From the NCBI GenBank assembly GCA_000711775.1, contig ARYC01017749.1, positions 62,001 to 126,000 on the forward strand: 64,000 nucleotides of DNA. The letters are read 5' to 3'. Under the pieces are notes generated by a model. The model was not told the origin of the DNA and made no database searches. It worked only from the letters and a program-made list of their open reading frames with translations. The stretch comes from Oxytricha trifallax. Taxonomy: Eukaryota > Ciliophora > Spirotrichea > Sporadotrichida > Oxytrichidae. A program made the position numbers and the translations under genes. Below, piece by piece: positions 21,197 through 33,319 of the stretch (the first letter of the stretch is position 1; each line of letters starts with the position of its first letter).

Positions 21197-21990
21197 ATGT
21201 TCAAAAGTGCTGTAAGTGAAGGTTTATTCGACGGCTTTCAATAAAAGGCACTTTATGCAAATGGGGGATTATTTGCACCACCATTCTGCGCGATCTCAAA
21301 AAATCAGGATTAAACACTCAATAACAAGCAAAGTAAGAAATACACTGTGACAAACTCAAAGAAAATCTAATTTAAACAAGAAATGTCTTACCTGAAAAAA
21401 TCACTGTTACCACTCAGTGACGAAGAATATGATTCTTACTGGAGTGATAAAAACAAGGTTAAAACAATAACAAGTCTTATAGAAATCTTCGAATTTAAAT
21501 ACAACGTAATTGGCGATGATATTGCTAAATAAGAGTTTATCTGTGAGGAGTTCCTCCAGAAGGTTGATTTTAAAGACATTAAATATGAGCTCACATTTAG
21601 AATCTTCTTAGATAGATACAACAAGAGTTATACTAAACTATCTCAACTTATTATATAAAAGCTAAGTCTCACAAACTAAGTAGTCAAGTCAAAAGAGACC
21701 TTAGAGCTCAATGAAGATAGGGTTCAATAATACTAAGCAAAAAAGTTTGAGTAATATTGTGAAATTACTGAAGAACTTAAAGATCTTAACACCCAGACAC
21801 CAGCTAACCAAAACCCCTTCAAAAATATGATCTTTGAGAATAAAAATAATTTTCTCTCTCCATAGTAGGTAAATATGGATCTTATATCTGAGTTATAAAA
21901 ACAAGAACTACCACAATGGTTGAAGCAATATAATCTGGAGGTTAAAAATAGCACCACAATTATATAAAGTCAATAATAAGAGATAGTAAT
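21197..21990 (+). CDS. Family X copy B, 5' part of a frame interrupted by a TBE
   Basis: Not recognised by family. ATG 21197 opens a frame of 264 codons with clear coding composition: MFKSAVSEGLFDGFQQKALY, GLFAPPFCAISKNQD, SLLPLSDEEYDSYWSD, FICEEFLQKVDFKDIKYELT, ELPQWLKQYNLEVKN. It is hydrophilic and Gln/Lys/Glu-rich, with many TAA/TAG Gln codons. A TBE sits at codon 264 (target AAT 21988-21990). If the element and one AAT are disregarded, the frame continues directly at 26113 to TGA 26635, 439 codons in all. Whether copy B is a transposon gene or a repeated host gene is open. Confidence 0.6.
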
Positions 21991-22128
21991 AAAAACCCCA
22001 AAACCCTTTCCATAGTTTGATTGAGTTTTTGATTGATAAAAGTAGACTATTAGTGTATACTTAATTAGGGTTTTAATAGGGTTTATGTAGGGGTTTAATG
22101 TTTAAATATTAGTATTTTAAGTGAGTAT

Positions 22129-23132
22129 GCGAGGTTTGGGGTCAGTTAATGACATTGAGTATATAGATTTATTGTTTAAGTTGCGATATGGATGTGATGA
22201 ATATAGTGAATAACTCAAGCCTGTTCTGAATTATACGTCTATAGCAAGGCTACTCCATAAATCTCCAGCAACTGTGAGGTCTCACTGTCTATTAGCATTG
22301 AATTTAAAGAGATAGCATCTTAATTCTAAGCCTAAGAGACCCTTAAAATTTTAGCAGCATCATATTGAATATCTTATTAATGATAAGACTCTTAAATACT
22401 GGGCTCATTTCTCTCTGGCCTAGAGAGCTTCACATATTTGCTTAATCGATAGCTTATAAAAAGAATGGAATATCTTACAAGACAGTCAATCGCATTAAGA
22501 GAGTGATTGACTTTAATGTTCCATTTTATAAGACTAATTTAAATTATATATACGATTAAATGCAGAGGGCTTAAGAGCATAATATAAAGTTCATACATGC
22601 TGATGAAGCAGTATTTAAATTTAATACCTTTATATCAAGGTCTCGTACAAGAGGTATAGTAAGATAGAAGTTTATGACTAAAAAGTTAAGGTGTAAACTC
22701 ATACTATTCTTGGTGGAATAAGTGAAGATAGTGGCCTCGAGACTTTTGTTATTCACTCTCGTTCTATAAAGACTGAATAATATATTAAACTCTTGCAATA
22801 ACTCAGAGATAAGTACGCTGACTAAGAGATTATTCTATTCGTTGATAACTTGTCAGTTCATAAAACTAAAGACTCAAGGAAGGAATATGAAAGGCTAAAT
22901 ATAACACCTGTTTTTAATGTTCCTAACAGCCCTTAGTTCAATGGAATTGAATTATATTGGGGAGTTATTGAAAGGTCATTATAAGAAATTGCTTCTCTAC
23001 CATCTGATGCATGATTTAAAGATAGATACAGTAGATTTTATTAAGAGTGCTGCTAAAAGAGTCAGCAATGAAAAAGCTAAAGTATGCACAAGAGAAGGGA
23101 GATTATGTGTATATAAATAAGTTTTAGATTTA
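22129..23132 (+). pseudogene. TBE transposase with internal deletion
   Basis: The start region is altered (GTGAGTATGCGAGGTTTGGGG, with ATG in the MRGL context). About 30-40 bases are missing at 22430-22455 relative to the other copies, removing part of the segment after LAQRA; several point changes follow. The DDE residues remain recognisable (HADEAV, VDNLSVHKT, PQFNGIELYWG), although the frame around the third one is shifted by one base at about 22962. Not functional. Confidence 0.85.
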
Positions 23133-23147
23133 AACGAATGAATAAGT

Positions 23148-23937
23148 TCACATATTAAATTTGCCCGTAAAGGGATTTGGCTTCTCTTTCTTTTCTTCCT
23201 CTTAAGGATTGCTTGGGCCCATGTTTCTTCTCTTAGTGCCAGCCCCTGCATCTATGTTCATCTCGTCTGGCTTTTAGAAATCTTTGAAGAATCTCTTACT
23301 CAATTCATGCTTTACTTGAGACTTTCTCTCTCTTTTTAATTTGCTGCGCTCTTTCATCAAGTATATAGCAGTACCAGGTTTTTCTATAAAGTTAGAAGAC
23401 TAAGCTTACTTGAGATGAAAGGATGCTTTTGAAGTTTCTACAACAATGTATCACTTTTTTAATACCTTGCTTCTCTTTTTCTTCAGGAGAGATGCTCTAT
23501 CGTTTCTTATGAGCTTCTTAAATAACTTCATTTAAGTACTCAGGTTTCAGAGTTGCAAGAACACCAAAGAAGAAGTTTCTCTCTGGCAACTTATTAGAGA
23601 GCTGTAGCTTTGATGGAAGGTAGAGAGCTACGTCTGGATCACTCATAGCATCGTCATATAGGTTTGTCACTGATATTTCAGGGTAGTTAGGTATCTCTAT
23701 CATCCTAATTTCATTAGACTTAAAAGCTTTTTTCTCTTCACTCAGTAAGGCTTTTAAGAATGAGATTTTAGTTCCCTCCTAAGTCGGCAAGAACAATCCA
23801 ACTATTATGGATTTATTAATCTTACTTAAGCACTTACCTTGCTATACCAAATATCTATAAAGGTCCTCTTTACTTCGAAATTTTCCTATTAAATCTTGAG
23901 ATTAAATTCTCTTCATTGCATCATTCATAGACTCCAT
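23148..23937 (-). pseudogene. TBE 22-kD protein gene, mostly intact
   Basis: ATG 23937 (MESMNDAMKR) to TGA 23148-23150. The central part is the best-preserved copy in the window: EIPNYPEISVTNLYDDAMSD, PSKLQLSNKLPERNFFFGVL, ATLKPEYLNEVIQEAHKK. A frame change occurs at about 23450 (KQGIKK region), after which the C-terminus (DAGAGTKRRNMGPSNPQEEE, KPNPFTGKFNM) is read in another frame. The stop just before the convergent transposase end agrees with the 14.2-kb copy. Confidence 0.82.
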
Positions 23938-24501
23938 TTTGCTTCCTCTTTCTAGAAATGTTAATGAAATTTAAAATTATGGATATCCATTCTAAGTTTA
24001 TTAAAATCTTAATATTAAATAGGGAGGACCTACTGGAGGTTAACCTTGAAAAGTATGCGGAGAAGTATTGAAAAACTTGCTTCAAGTTTCACAGATTGAT
24101 TTCCATTTTTATCAAACTTTCTCCATTAAATTGCTCCTAATAATGTTTAATTATTTTAGGAGGTCCTCCAAATTAAGTTCAAACTTTATTAGGAGTTAAA
24201 TTTTAAGGTTAAAACTTAATTAGGAGCATATTAAATTTATAAATGTTTAATAACTTTACCTCCAAATTAAGTTCAAACTTGATTTGGAGGACCTCCTAGA
24301 GAAACAAAACTTCATTAGGAGTATTTTAATTTACTAAAATGTATAAAATTCTCATAAAATATGTCAACTTACAGTCTTTTATGGTTAGTTAATTTTCTTA
24401 CCTCTCAGCAAAAAATCTACCAGAGTGTCTAATACTCTACTATTATAGTTTATCTCGGTAGATTTTATCATTATTTAAATAAAATATATCAGCAAACTAA
24501 A

Positions 24502-25948
24502 ATGAGCGCTAACCTGTTAAGAAGAGCAGCATTACTTGGATCAAGCCAATAAAAGTTATCATTACAGCAACCAAAAAGTAGAGACCAGAGACGCTTGTAC
24601 TCAGTGGGAGCCTACTTATGACAACTTTGACCAGTCTAGCTATGAGATTTAAATATAAGCTAAGCAGGAGGTTATCAAAGAAGCTGTGCAAATTGAGGAG
24701 GAGGGTAAAAAACCCGCCATAGACCATTAATAAATACCAGCCAAAGTTGACTATTAATGCAAAGAATGCAATAAAGTTTTCCCTTACAAGTCAACTTAAA
24801 AGAGACACTTGAGAGATATACACAACGAAATGCCAAGGTTATATCTCAAGCATTAAAAGAAAGATGAGAAGTATGTTTGTGAGTTCTGTGAGAAGCCATA
24901 TTCTCATACTAGAGACCTCAAAGTGCACTTAAAGAAAAAGCACAATCAAAGTTTTGTCTTTATTCATGAACCTACAGGGAATAGATTCCTCTAAAAAAGA
25001 AGATCAAGAAACCCAGTGGAGTCTCTTAGAGTTGAAGTGTAGAAGTAAGTCAAAATGAAGAAAGCAGTCAAGAACTTTCCAGTCTCTGAGATCAATAAAA
25101 TCATGGTTAAAATAGAGGCAATAAGGATTCCCATAATGAAAGTTATTGACTTTGATTCTTGCGTAGAAAGCTACCTCACTCTTGAAGATAAAATAGAGAA
25201 GAGAGTCTTTACTGACGACTAATATGCTTACAAGATATATCCTTTCAATTACTTCCTTGCTGATGACAAGTTCCAAATGGAATTTGCTAATGAGTATTAT
25301 GCTCTTTAAAAGGCAAAGTTAAATGAGTGCAGGCATATCATCTAGCTTGATGCTATTTTACTAGGTAAAGATCATGTAGCCTTCAGGCTTCCTTTACTTG
25401 AAATGACTTACAGAGAATTCTTATCTGACAATAGATGTCAGAGATAAATTAGCTAGATAGTATAGCAGATAGTTGAAGGAATTGAAGAGCTTCACAAGCT
25501 AGGTTATATTCATAGAGACTTAAAGCCAGAGAACATCATGATGAACTTTCAGCCTCTTAGAGTTTATATTATTGACTTCAACAGAGCTCAAAGAGTGCAA
25601 GCCTCTGCATAAGGAAATGTATACGGCACTCCTGGATATTTCCCAGAGAGAGAGGATTGGAGAGATGGAGACACTTAATGGGATATCTGGGCTCTAGCAG
25701 TAATAATAATAGAGAGCGACATGCCAAGAAACGATTACTTTAGCTGCAGGGGTGAGAGAGATTCTAAGCAGAGAATCAAACAATATCTCGATAAAAATAA
25801 AATAAATGGAGGTCTCAAAGAACTTGCATACTCAACTATTATCAAGCCAAGCTAAGAGAATTAACAAACAATAGAAACAATCAAACATCAACTAAGAAAG
25901 ATAAAATTGAGAGAACTGCCACATGACTTTAAGCTTATGTTTGTGTGA
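24502..25948 (+). pseudogene. TBE 57-kD zinc-finger/kinase gene, one 2-base loss
   Basis: The best copy of this gene here. MSANLLRRAALLGSSQQK, then a 2-base deletion at about 24570 (QQP-K region), then two C2H2 fingers and a kinase domain that stay open to TGA 25946-25948: FRLPLLEMTYREFLSD, LGYIHRDLKPENIMMNFQ, YIIDFNRAQR, NVYGTPGYFPEREDW, GDTQWDIWALAVIIIESDMP, ending RELPHDFKLMFV. The catalytic-loop HRDLKPEN is intact but DFG is DFN. Without the early frameshift it would be about 482 codons, in line with a 57-kD product. Confidence 0.88.
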
Positions 25949-25999
25949 AATATTTTAAAAACTCACATGTTATACTCACTTAAATTACTAATATTTAAA

Positions 26000-26109
26000 C
26001 ATTAAGCCCCTACATAAACCCTATTAAAACCCTAATAAAGTATGCACTAATAGTCTACTTTTATCAATCAAAAACTCAATCAAACTACTGAAAGGGTTTT
26101 GGGAATTTG
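26000..26109 (-). repeat. TBE1 right terminal inverted repeat
   Basis: Reverse complement of the left end at 21991 over about 110 bases, including the subterminal AACCCTAATAAAGTATGCAC block. The outermost bases are worn (GGGAATTTG rather than GGGGTTTTG). Confidence 0.85.
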
Positions 26110-26112
26110 AAT

Positions 26113-26635
26113 GCACTCTAACTAACTAGACATAAATTAACAAAACAATCTAAATTATACAAGCGAAAAAGAGAAAGAAGCTCATCCAAAAAACCATGAA
26201 ATACAGGATTGGGAGATCCTATCTAATACCAACTAATCTGACCTGACATCTTTCATTGATCTGACTTTAGATGACACGTCACAGATCAGTATCTAATCAG
26301 TTTCCGATGTGCTATCAGATCAGAATTAGGATTATGAAGAATATATACCTACCTTCATTAGATAATAACCAAATAAGTTTACCTTTCTATTAATCAATAC
26401 GTAGCATAATACAAAATAGAGAATGGATTAGATGACAAGTCTACTAAGATGGTTGCATGGTAAGAAAAATTTCAAGATCCAACTAGTAGTCTAAGATTAT
26501 ATTAATATCTAAAGACTATACAACGACTGGATTATATAAAGATAAAAAGTGTACTAATAAGCTGAACGATCAGTTCAGTTTTACTCACAGTGGGTTCTTG
26601 AAATGAAAATAATTTCAAATATCTCTTCAATATGA
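26113..26635 (+). CDS. Family X copy B, 3' part of the TBE-interrupted frame
   Basis: Continuation of the 21197-21990 frame after the TBE. It reads MHSNQLDINQQNNLNYTSEK, KEAHPKNHEIQDWEIL, SFIDLTLDDTSQISIQSVSD, EEYIPTFIRQQPNKFTFLL, and ends at TGA 26633-26635. The register matches the 5' part exactly when the TBE plus one AAT is left out. A third block, 26630-26775 (DITDKSKRLFKKNVRKKR, KEQVEWELSKLIMNERA-TGA), is in another frame and probably the original C-terminus after a frameshift. Confidence 0.55.
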
Positions 26636-26763
26636 AAAGAGATATAACTGATAAGTCAAAAAGACTATTTAAGAAGAATGTCAGAAAGAAAAGAAATAGA
26701 AATTTCAAAACTGACATCAATAAAGAACAAGTTGAGTGGGAATTAAGCAAATTAATAATGAAT

Positions 26764-26868
26764 GAAAGGGCTTGACCCTTATATAAGAGTATATATATAT
26801 TAACATATATCATATTCGGGGGGCCTTTGAGCCCCCGATGTGGATTAATTATTATTATTATTATTAAA
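26764..26868 (+). repeat. Family X 3' end, copy B
   Basis: AAGGGCTTGACCCTTATATAAGAG-type stem, AT spacer, GGGGGGCC-TTTGAG-CCCCC stem, then GATGTGGATTAATTATTATT and ATT repeats. Best-preserved copy of the shared end. Confidence 0.75.
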
Positions 26869-26945
26869 ATGCTATAAGAACTCTTTGAAAGTAAGTATGT
26901 ATTCCTTGTCAAGTAAACTACTTAGTTTTAAGTAATTTATTAATA

Positions 26946-27125
26946 GATGAATTTTAGCATTTTCAGGAGGCTCAGTTCCAGGGCAAAATAATATTTTCAA
27001 AAATAATAAAAATAAAATATCTCGCTCACTCAGAGCTAGGGTCAATTAAGGTACCCAGAGATCAATTTCAATCTTAGAATTTTTCTGTCTCACAGATTGA
27101 CAGATAAGAAGGATATGAAATCGTA
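26946..27125 (+). CDS. MDS-like island, unknown protein
   Basis: Not recognised. Plus-strand frame with good composition: FQEAQFQGKIIFSKIIKIKY, LAHSELGSIKVPRDQFQSQN, FSVSQIDRQEGYEIV. GC is higher than the flanks. It lies only 80 bases right of the family X end. The edges are not defined; composition decays after about 27125. Confidence 0.4.
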
Positions 27126-27129
27126 CTTT

Positions 27130-30100
27130 TATTATTGTGTGTTTGCTTTCCACCTATACTTGGTATTTTATCCTCCTAATTCGTCACTTTATTTTTCCTG
27201 TATTTTTCTGCTCCTGAAAAAATGCTTCATTTTTATTAATTTTTTTAATGTTTTAAATATTAGATATAAGTTTTTTATTTCTTTAGCAATAATATTTGTT
27301 TAGAAATTGTCTCTATTTAATTTTTAGCAACCAATATTAATTTTATGATTTTAGAAGATGATGTATTTATTATATATTTAGATAATTATAAATTGATAAT
27401 TTGTAATTTTCATGTATATAAGTTCATTATAGATAACATAACAATTTATTTTTTACAATAAATAATTTAAACTTAATTTTCAATCTATTTAAATTGATTA
27501 TTTAACAAAAAAACTCGATTATTATTATGATTATTATTAACATTTTTTTTGGAAAATTTATAGCCTTTATCCTTTTATAATATATTATATACAATTGCAG
27601 ATTCAACATACTTTAGTTTCTTGATTACATTTCATTTAACTGAAGCATATATATGCCAATAAACATAGTTAATCTTGACAGTTAAACTGTTCATTATCAA
27701 CACTATTATAAATAATTGCTTTAAATAATTATTGATAAATGAATAAAAAATCTTTTTTTAATTTTATATTTAGATTAATCGTAAAGATTTCATTACTATA
27801 TTAGAATTAAAAGGTCTGATATAATAAATAATTATATAACCTAACTATATTAATAATGATTCTGTTAAATTTTGATTATTAATTCTTTTATTTGGCGTCA
27901 TAACATATCTGTATTATAATGATGCATAGGCTGAGACATTTTTTATTATAAGCTTAATTCAAAATTAATAAGTGAAAAGAAGCAGCCAATATAAGTAATT
28001 ATTTACAGATAATGTTTATAGTATGTGGTAATGAAACTAATAATTTTTTATTGCTTAAATATTTAATGAAATTGGCTTGATTATGAAATTTAATAATAAT
28101 ATATGGAATTGAGAAACGGTCAGTGACTATAACTAAACATGCACTAATTACAATAATGCACTTCATAGCGCTACAAAAATTTAAATTTATAGTAGAAATC
28201 AATCTGAATGATCATATTCATAAAATATATATATATTATATTTATTATATTAATTGATAAAATATTACGATATGAGCTCAGAAATGAAGGTTATAGAATA
28301 ATAGCAAGTATGATTTCTAAATCTTACATGGTCTTAATTTAATTAAATTGAAAATGTCTAGGAATAATTATCTTTAAGTTCATACAAGAGCAATATTAGT
28401 TATAAAAGAATGGCTATATAAACTATAAAGTAATTTAAATATATTTAAATAGTTTTCATAGATAAAAATTTCGCCTTTAAATAAAAATATATTTAAGATA
28501 TAAAATTAACAATGCAAGCTTTGAGAATGTTGTAAAATGAGTCCAAGTGCAAATCTCCAACTTGTCTAAATGTATAATAAAAAGCAGCTTTTACTATCCT
28601 TTTGAATTACAAAAATATATATTCGCATCTTCATGTATATATTAATATATATATTTTTTTATATTTCATTGTTTTATATATTTTTTATATCCTCGATTCT
28701 TCTAGTAGCAGCCAATCAATTTCAGTCTATCCCATTAAATAACCCTGCCATTTCCACTAAATAAAAGATTTAATCTCTCCCAAAGGATAAATGAACAAAT
28801 TCATTACAATACACAAACATGAGATTATGTTATAGAAAGAACTTAAATGATATGCCCTGGAAAATCAACTCACAGAGCATTCTGACTGGATTATGGAGAG
28901 GTTTTCTTTGTTGGATTTGAAGCTTTGGCTGTTGTTACTTGCCTAGTGGACCAAATATGCTGAACTCTTGCAAATCTAACTATGATTGTTGATCAATAAA
29001 CATAAATGTATTATTCTATGTAGTTAGTTAGCAAAGATAGCTACAAATATGAATATACCTCTTTTATAGATTAACACGACATTTATGAGCATCGATTAAA
29101 GTCAACAGGTGATTTAAGTTGAGTGAGTTAACTGCTACACAAGCATTGCCTAAGGAATCATTTAGTGTATCTGAATTAAACTAAGGTGCTAGCTAGTCAT
29201 TCAAACTGAGAAGAATTAGATATAACTAATAATTTATTTACTAGTTAATTAGTTTACAAGCTAATTATTTAATTTATAAACTAAGTTAAAATATTAATAT
29301 ATACATGTTAAGTAAGGAACCAAATAACTTAAAATTTAATTGAGGGTTATCATTCATTAAAGTGAGATTACTGTTTCATTGTTTAAACGGCAATAATGTA
29401 CTTTGCCTAATAGCTCCAATTGAGAGGAGACTTTTGACACTCACTTCTATCTAGAATTAAGAAGATGTGTTGTCAACAGCTACTGCAGCTTTATATAATC
29501 TAACTAAACATTATAAATATTTATAGTAATTGTATAATTATTTATATTATCATATTTAATAGCATTTTAAATGTATAGCTAGTAAGCACTATACATGTGG
29601 GCAGTCTTTTCCAATCTTAGCTAGCTATAAAGCTTTCAAGGTTATCCTTCCAGAATATTCAAGTAGCATAATTAATAGCAGCGACAACTCTTTAGTTTAA
29701 AAGCTAAACTATGATGAAGTTCTAGTTGATAAATTGATGAAAAGCAGTTGAAATTTGATAAAATTCAGTGAAAATGCTAAGGAAAGAGTAAACAAACATA
29801 ATTTAATAAGTTATTATAAATATTACAATCGAATACATAAAGGGTAATATGGTGATATAAGAATTTATAAAATAAAAATGTAGAGTGTATTTTAAACTCA
29901 TTAATTCATCTATTATCAATTAAATTATATAAAATAAATAATTAGTTAATTACAAATCAATTGTTTAAATATTAACTAAGTGGTATTTTACACCAATCAT
30001 AGAATATAATACAATACTAATTTAATTAAACATATTAATTATATTACATTCCAATATTGGTATGCGTTTAATGAATATATTAGAGTATCTAACTTATTCC

Positions 30101-33100
30101 AAAAGATAGAGCTGAAATCATGGAATAATAAAGTTTCCTTTAAACTTTTGAATAAAAAACAAGCAACTAATATTGCATGAATTACATTATCTTTTCGAAT
30201 TGCTAATGTATATTACGCTTAATTTGTTTTTATTATTGATAATATAAAAGAATAGGAAATATATAAATTTAAAATGCAAAAAACAGAAATGATAGTGAAA
30301 GTTATAAATAAATTGAGAAGTTATAATTTAAAACTACTACAAGTATAATGCATTATAGCAAATATATTCTGAGTAAATCACTAACTGCTCTTAATTAAAA
30401 GAAAGATAACAAAAAAGTATAAAAGTGGTATATAAATTAAATTAATTCATATTTTCATTTTATAAATAATCTTTAGAATTTTTACTTTTCCGCTTTTCTC
30501 TTTAATTTCTTTTGTATTTCAAATAATTATGATTCTTTGGCTAAAATTAAGTTCTAAAACTTGACCTGTTTATTTACTGTTGCTTTTCACTGTTAGATTC
30601 GACTGAATTTTACAATTTTCTGCAGTTCTTCATTAAACGTAACATCTCTGCGAGGAAAATAGAATGAATTTAATTACTAGAAGAATACTTTGCGTATTTA
30701 AAGCTTTTCACTATGAGAATTCCTCTCAGTTTTAAAATATATACTCTAATCACACTAAGAATCTAACACAACATGTTGCACTAATAAACAAAATAACAAA
30801 ATGTATTATAGGTATTAAAAAGAAAAATTATACCTATGTTTTATAGGGTAACATTCGGAATCTAAGTTAAGCAAGCCAGAGTTCGAATCAAATATAATTT
30901 CGAGTTTTTCTAATGTATAGTCTTAAATTATAAAACCCTATTATGATTGCTATTTAATTATTGATTCAATTTAATTGAAAAATTGCCCAAACAAATAACT
31001 CATGGGGTTTTTTACTATAATTTCTAGATTTATTTTTAGAATATCTAAAATTATTTAATTCTAGCTAAGTAGTTAGTAGTATGTGTATTGTAAAAATTAA
31101 ATTAGTACAAGCATGTTTGTTGTGATTTATAATTCACATGATTTTATGTATAATTTTAGCTCTTTAAAGCTAAAAATCCTACTCTCTTTGTTATTATTTT
31201 CAAATAACTTATAACATGAACATCTTTTTACAATTGATTCTTCAGTTCTAAATATTATGTATCAATGAATGTGATTAATTAATTGGACAAAAATATGATT
31301 TTAAAATTTTACTTACCTGATAAGCTAATATATTATATAATCTCTCATGTACCATTTTGTTTTGAGATTATCTATTATATAATATTTTAATTCAAAAAAA
31401 TTACTTAAATTTTAAAAATACATAGACAATATTTAAAAATTTAAGAATCATTTCAAATTATGGTAATAATAATTACCATTATATCAATTAACACCGCTAA
31501 ATTTACTTGTCTCATGTGTTTTTTATCTATGCATACGTTTATAAAATAACAATTCTAAATAACATTTATTTCTGATTTAAATACTTACATTTCAGTTATA
31601 AACAATATCTTTGTCAAATCTTCTAAATTACCTTTACCAAACTAACAAACTTGCTGTAATTTCATGGTAGTGATTCATATTAAAAGGTAATTAGCTATTG
31701 ATGCTCTCTGTGTTATTTTAGCAAAGCACCAAATATTAACATAGATATTATATATATATATAGCTTTAGGAACTTGAAATAAATGCTCATTTTAATGTTA
31801 TGTTAGTCATTTACTTATCAAATTCTATGTAAATGTTTTTACATTTTCAAGGTATGGGTAAAATGTCATTTTTGGCCTTTTTTTCTTTGTTTCAATGATT
31901 TTTCAATTGTAAGCTAGATCCTTCTTTCATCTTATTCGCTTTTAGGAATCTATAATGAAGCATTGAACTTTACTTTTTGAGAAAGCCTTTAAAAATTCTT
32001 GAATTTCTTTAAAGTTAAACTAAAATGCCAGAAAATAGCAATAAAAATAAATACAACATTTGCTTATAAAACTTATTTTAGTAATTTATGGCCACATTTT
32101 AGGCATAATCTTCATAAGCTATTAAATCTACGTAATTAAAACGATTTACAATCTAAAACAATTGTTGCTGCTCAAGTTTCAATGTTATTAGTGATAGAGA
32201 TATTTAAGTAAAAAATACTCGTTAAAATCCTTAAGACATGATATTGATAATATAATATATCTTTCCTATTAATCGGCAATTTCAAAATAAATCTTTTGAA
32301 TATGATGGAACAAATTAAATAAAAGAATGTATAATGATATATTGTTAATTAAATAAATTAAAGTGTAAATTGATATAATTAAATATGTAGTTTACATAAA
32401 TACAAAGTTGATCTTCATGATCTTTGTTGTTTAATTTACTTATTTACAATTTATAATTATTATTTGATACATAAAATTTTGCCTGCTGGAGTCCATTAAT
32501 GACATGATAATTTACAAGGTTCTTTTTCTTATACTATTACTTACATTTTACTTTCATACATATCCATAAGAGTTGAGGAAACTCATTTGATGATGAATAG
32601 TAGTAGGTTGCAGACAACTAGTCAGGATTCTCACCAATTTCGATGGATATGGATGTTTTTTCTCTCATCACATAAAACTTGGATACTGCTATAGAATAGT
32701 AACTTGTAGCGTTTTTAATACGAATATAGTATCTACGTTTTGCTTTATTAATAAAGCAACATTCAATAAAAAACAACATCTTCTTCATCATAGCAAGGTC
32801 ATTATTTTTCGTTTATTTTTAATTATAATTATCGGTACATCTTATAATTTTTTATTTAGAATTGCAATCATAGACTAAGTAGATCTCAATATTTTAAAAT
32901 GATATGATCACTAATCTAATCTAATGAAAATAATGAAAAAAGTTACAGGCTCATGCTAGAAGCTTTATGTGGTGAGGTAGTTGAGTCTTCTTTATTTTAC
33001 AAGCATCACTTTATCACATTTTTACTAACTGCAATATTATTAAACGACTAAATAAGAAATATTACCTTGAATCTTTATTCCTTTTATCCAAATCAATTTA

Positions 33101-33210
33101 ATTATTATCTTCTATAATTTGATTAAATTTATTAGGATAATATAGAATACAGGTTCAATGTAATATTTTGATTAAGTCTAAAATCTAGAAGTTACTTTTT
33201 ATATCTTGCA
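27130..33210. other. Long AT-rich region, no gene supported
   Basis: About 6 kb at very high AT. Minus-strand frames such as 27641-28211 are open for up to 190 codons, but this is expected by chance with TGA as the only stop and their composition is low-complexity. Slightly more complex but unassigned patches lie at 28880-29180, 29330-29480 and 30590-30720. This is what transposon-poor germline-limited DNA should look like. Confidence 0.5.
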
Positions 33211-33219
33211 TAAATACAT

Positions 33220-33315
33220 AAAGAGGAATTAATGATGGATATGAAGAATATGATGAGAAAGACGATGATTAAAAGCTTAAGGAAGAAGCTAAAGGGATGT
33301 TTTATCAAATAATAA
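33220..33315 (+). CDS. MDS-like acidic island
   Basis: About 30 codons reading NDGYEEYDEKDDDQKLKEEA then KGMFYQ, strongly charged and unlike the surroundings. Possible MDS. Function unknown. Confidence 0.35.
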
Positions 33316-33319
33316 TATT

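Larger units (their letters stand above)
21991..26109 (+). mobile_element. TBE1-type element, full length, 4.12 kb
   Basis: Left tip AAAAACCCCAAAACCC at 21991 after AAT (21988-21990); right tip ...GGGTTTTGGGAATTTG, somewhat degenerate, followed by AAT (26110-26112). It has the standard three-gene order. The transposase has an internal deletion, the 22-kD gene a frameshift and the 57-kD gene a 2-base loss. It is inserted inside the reading frame of family X copy B without altering the frame across the target site. Confidence 0.92.

Noticed and set aside
22571..22798. Minus-strand frame inside the TBE transposase
   Set aside because: Antisense shadow of the transposase gene.
27641..28211. 190-codon minus-strand frame in AT-rich DNA
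   Set aside because: With TGA as the only stop, frames of this length are expected dozens of times in 64 kb at this composition; residues are low-complexity (Ile/Asn/Lys/Tyr) and nothing else supports it.
30840..30910. tRNA-like sequence with an AGTTCGAATC B-box-like string
   Set aside because: No acceptor stem, anticodon arm or CCA-end complementarity could be built; probably chance.
31000..31025. CTCATGGGGTTTTTT, similar to the context of the (G4T4)2 tract at 6818
   Set aside because: Only one G4T run; too short to call a telomere repeat or TBE end.
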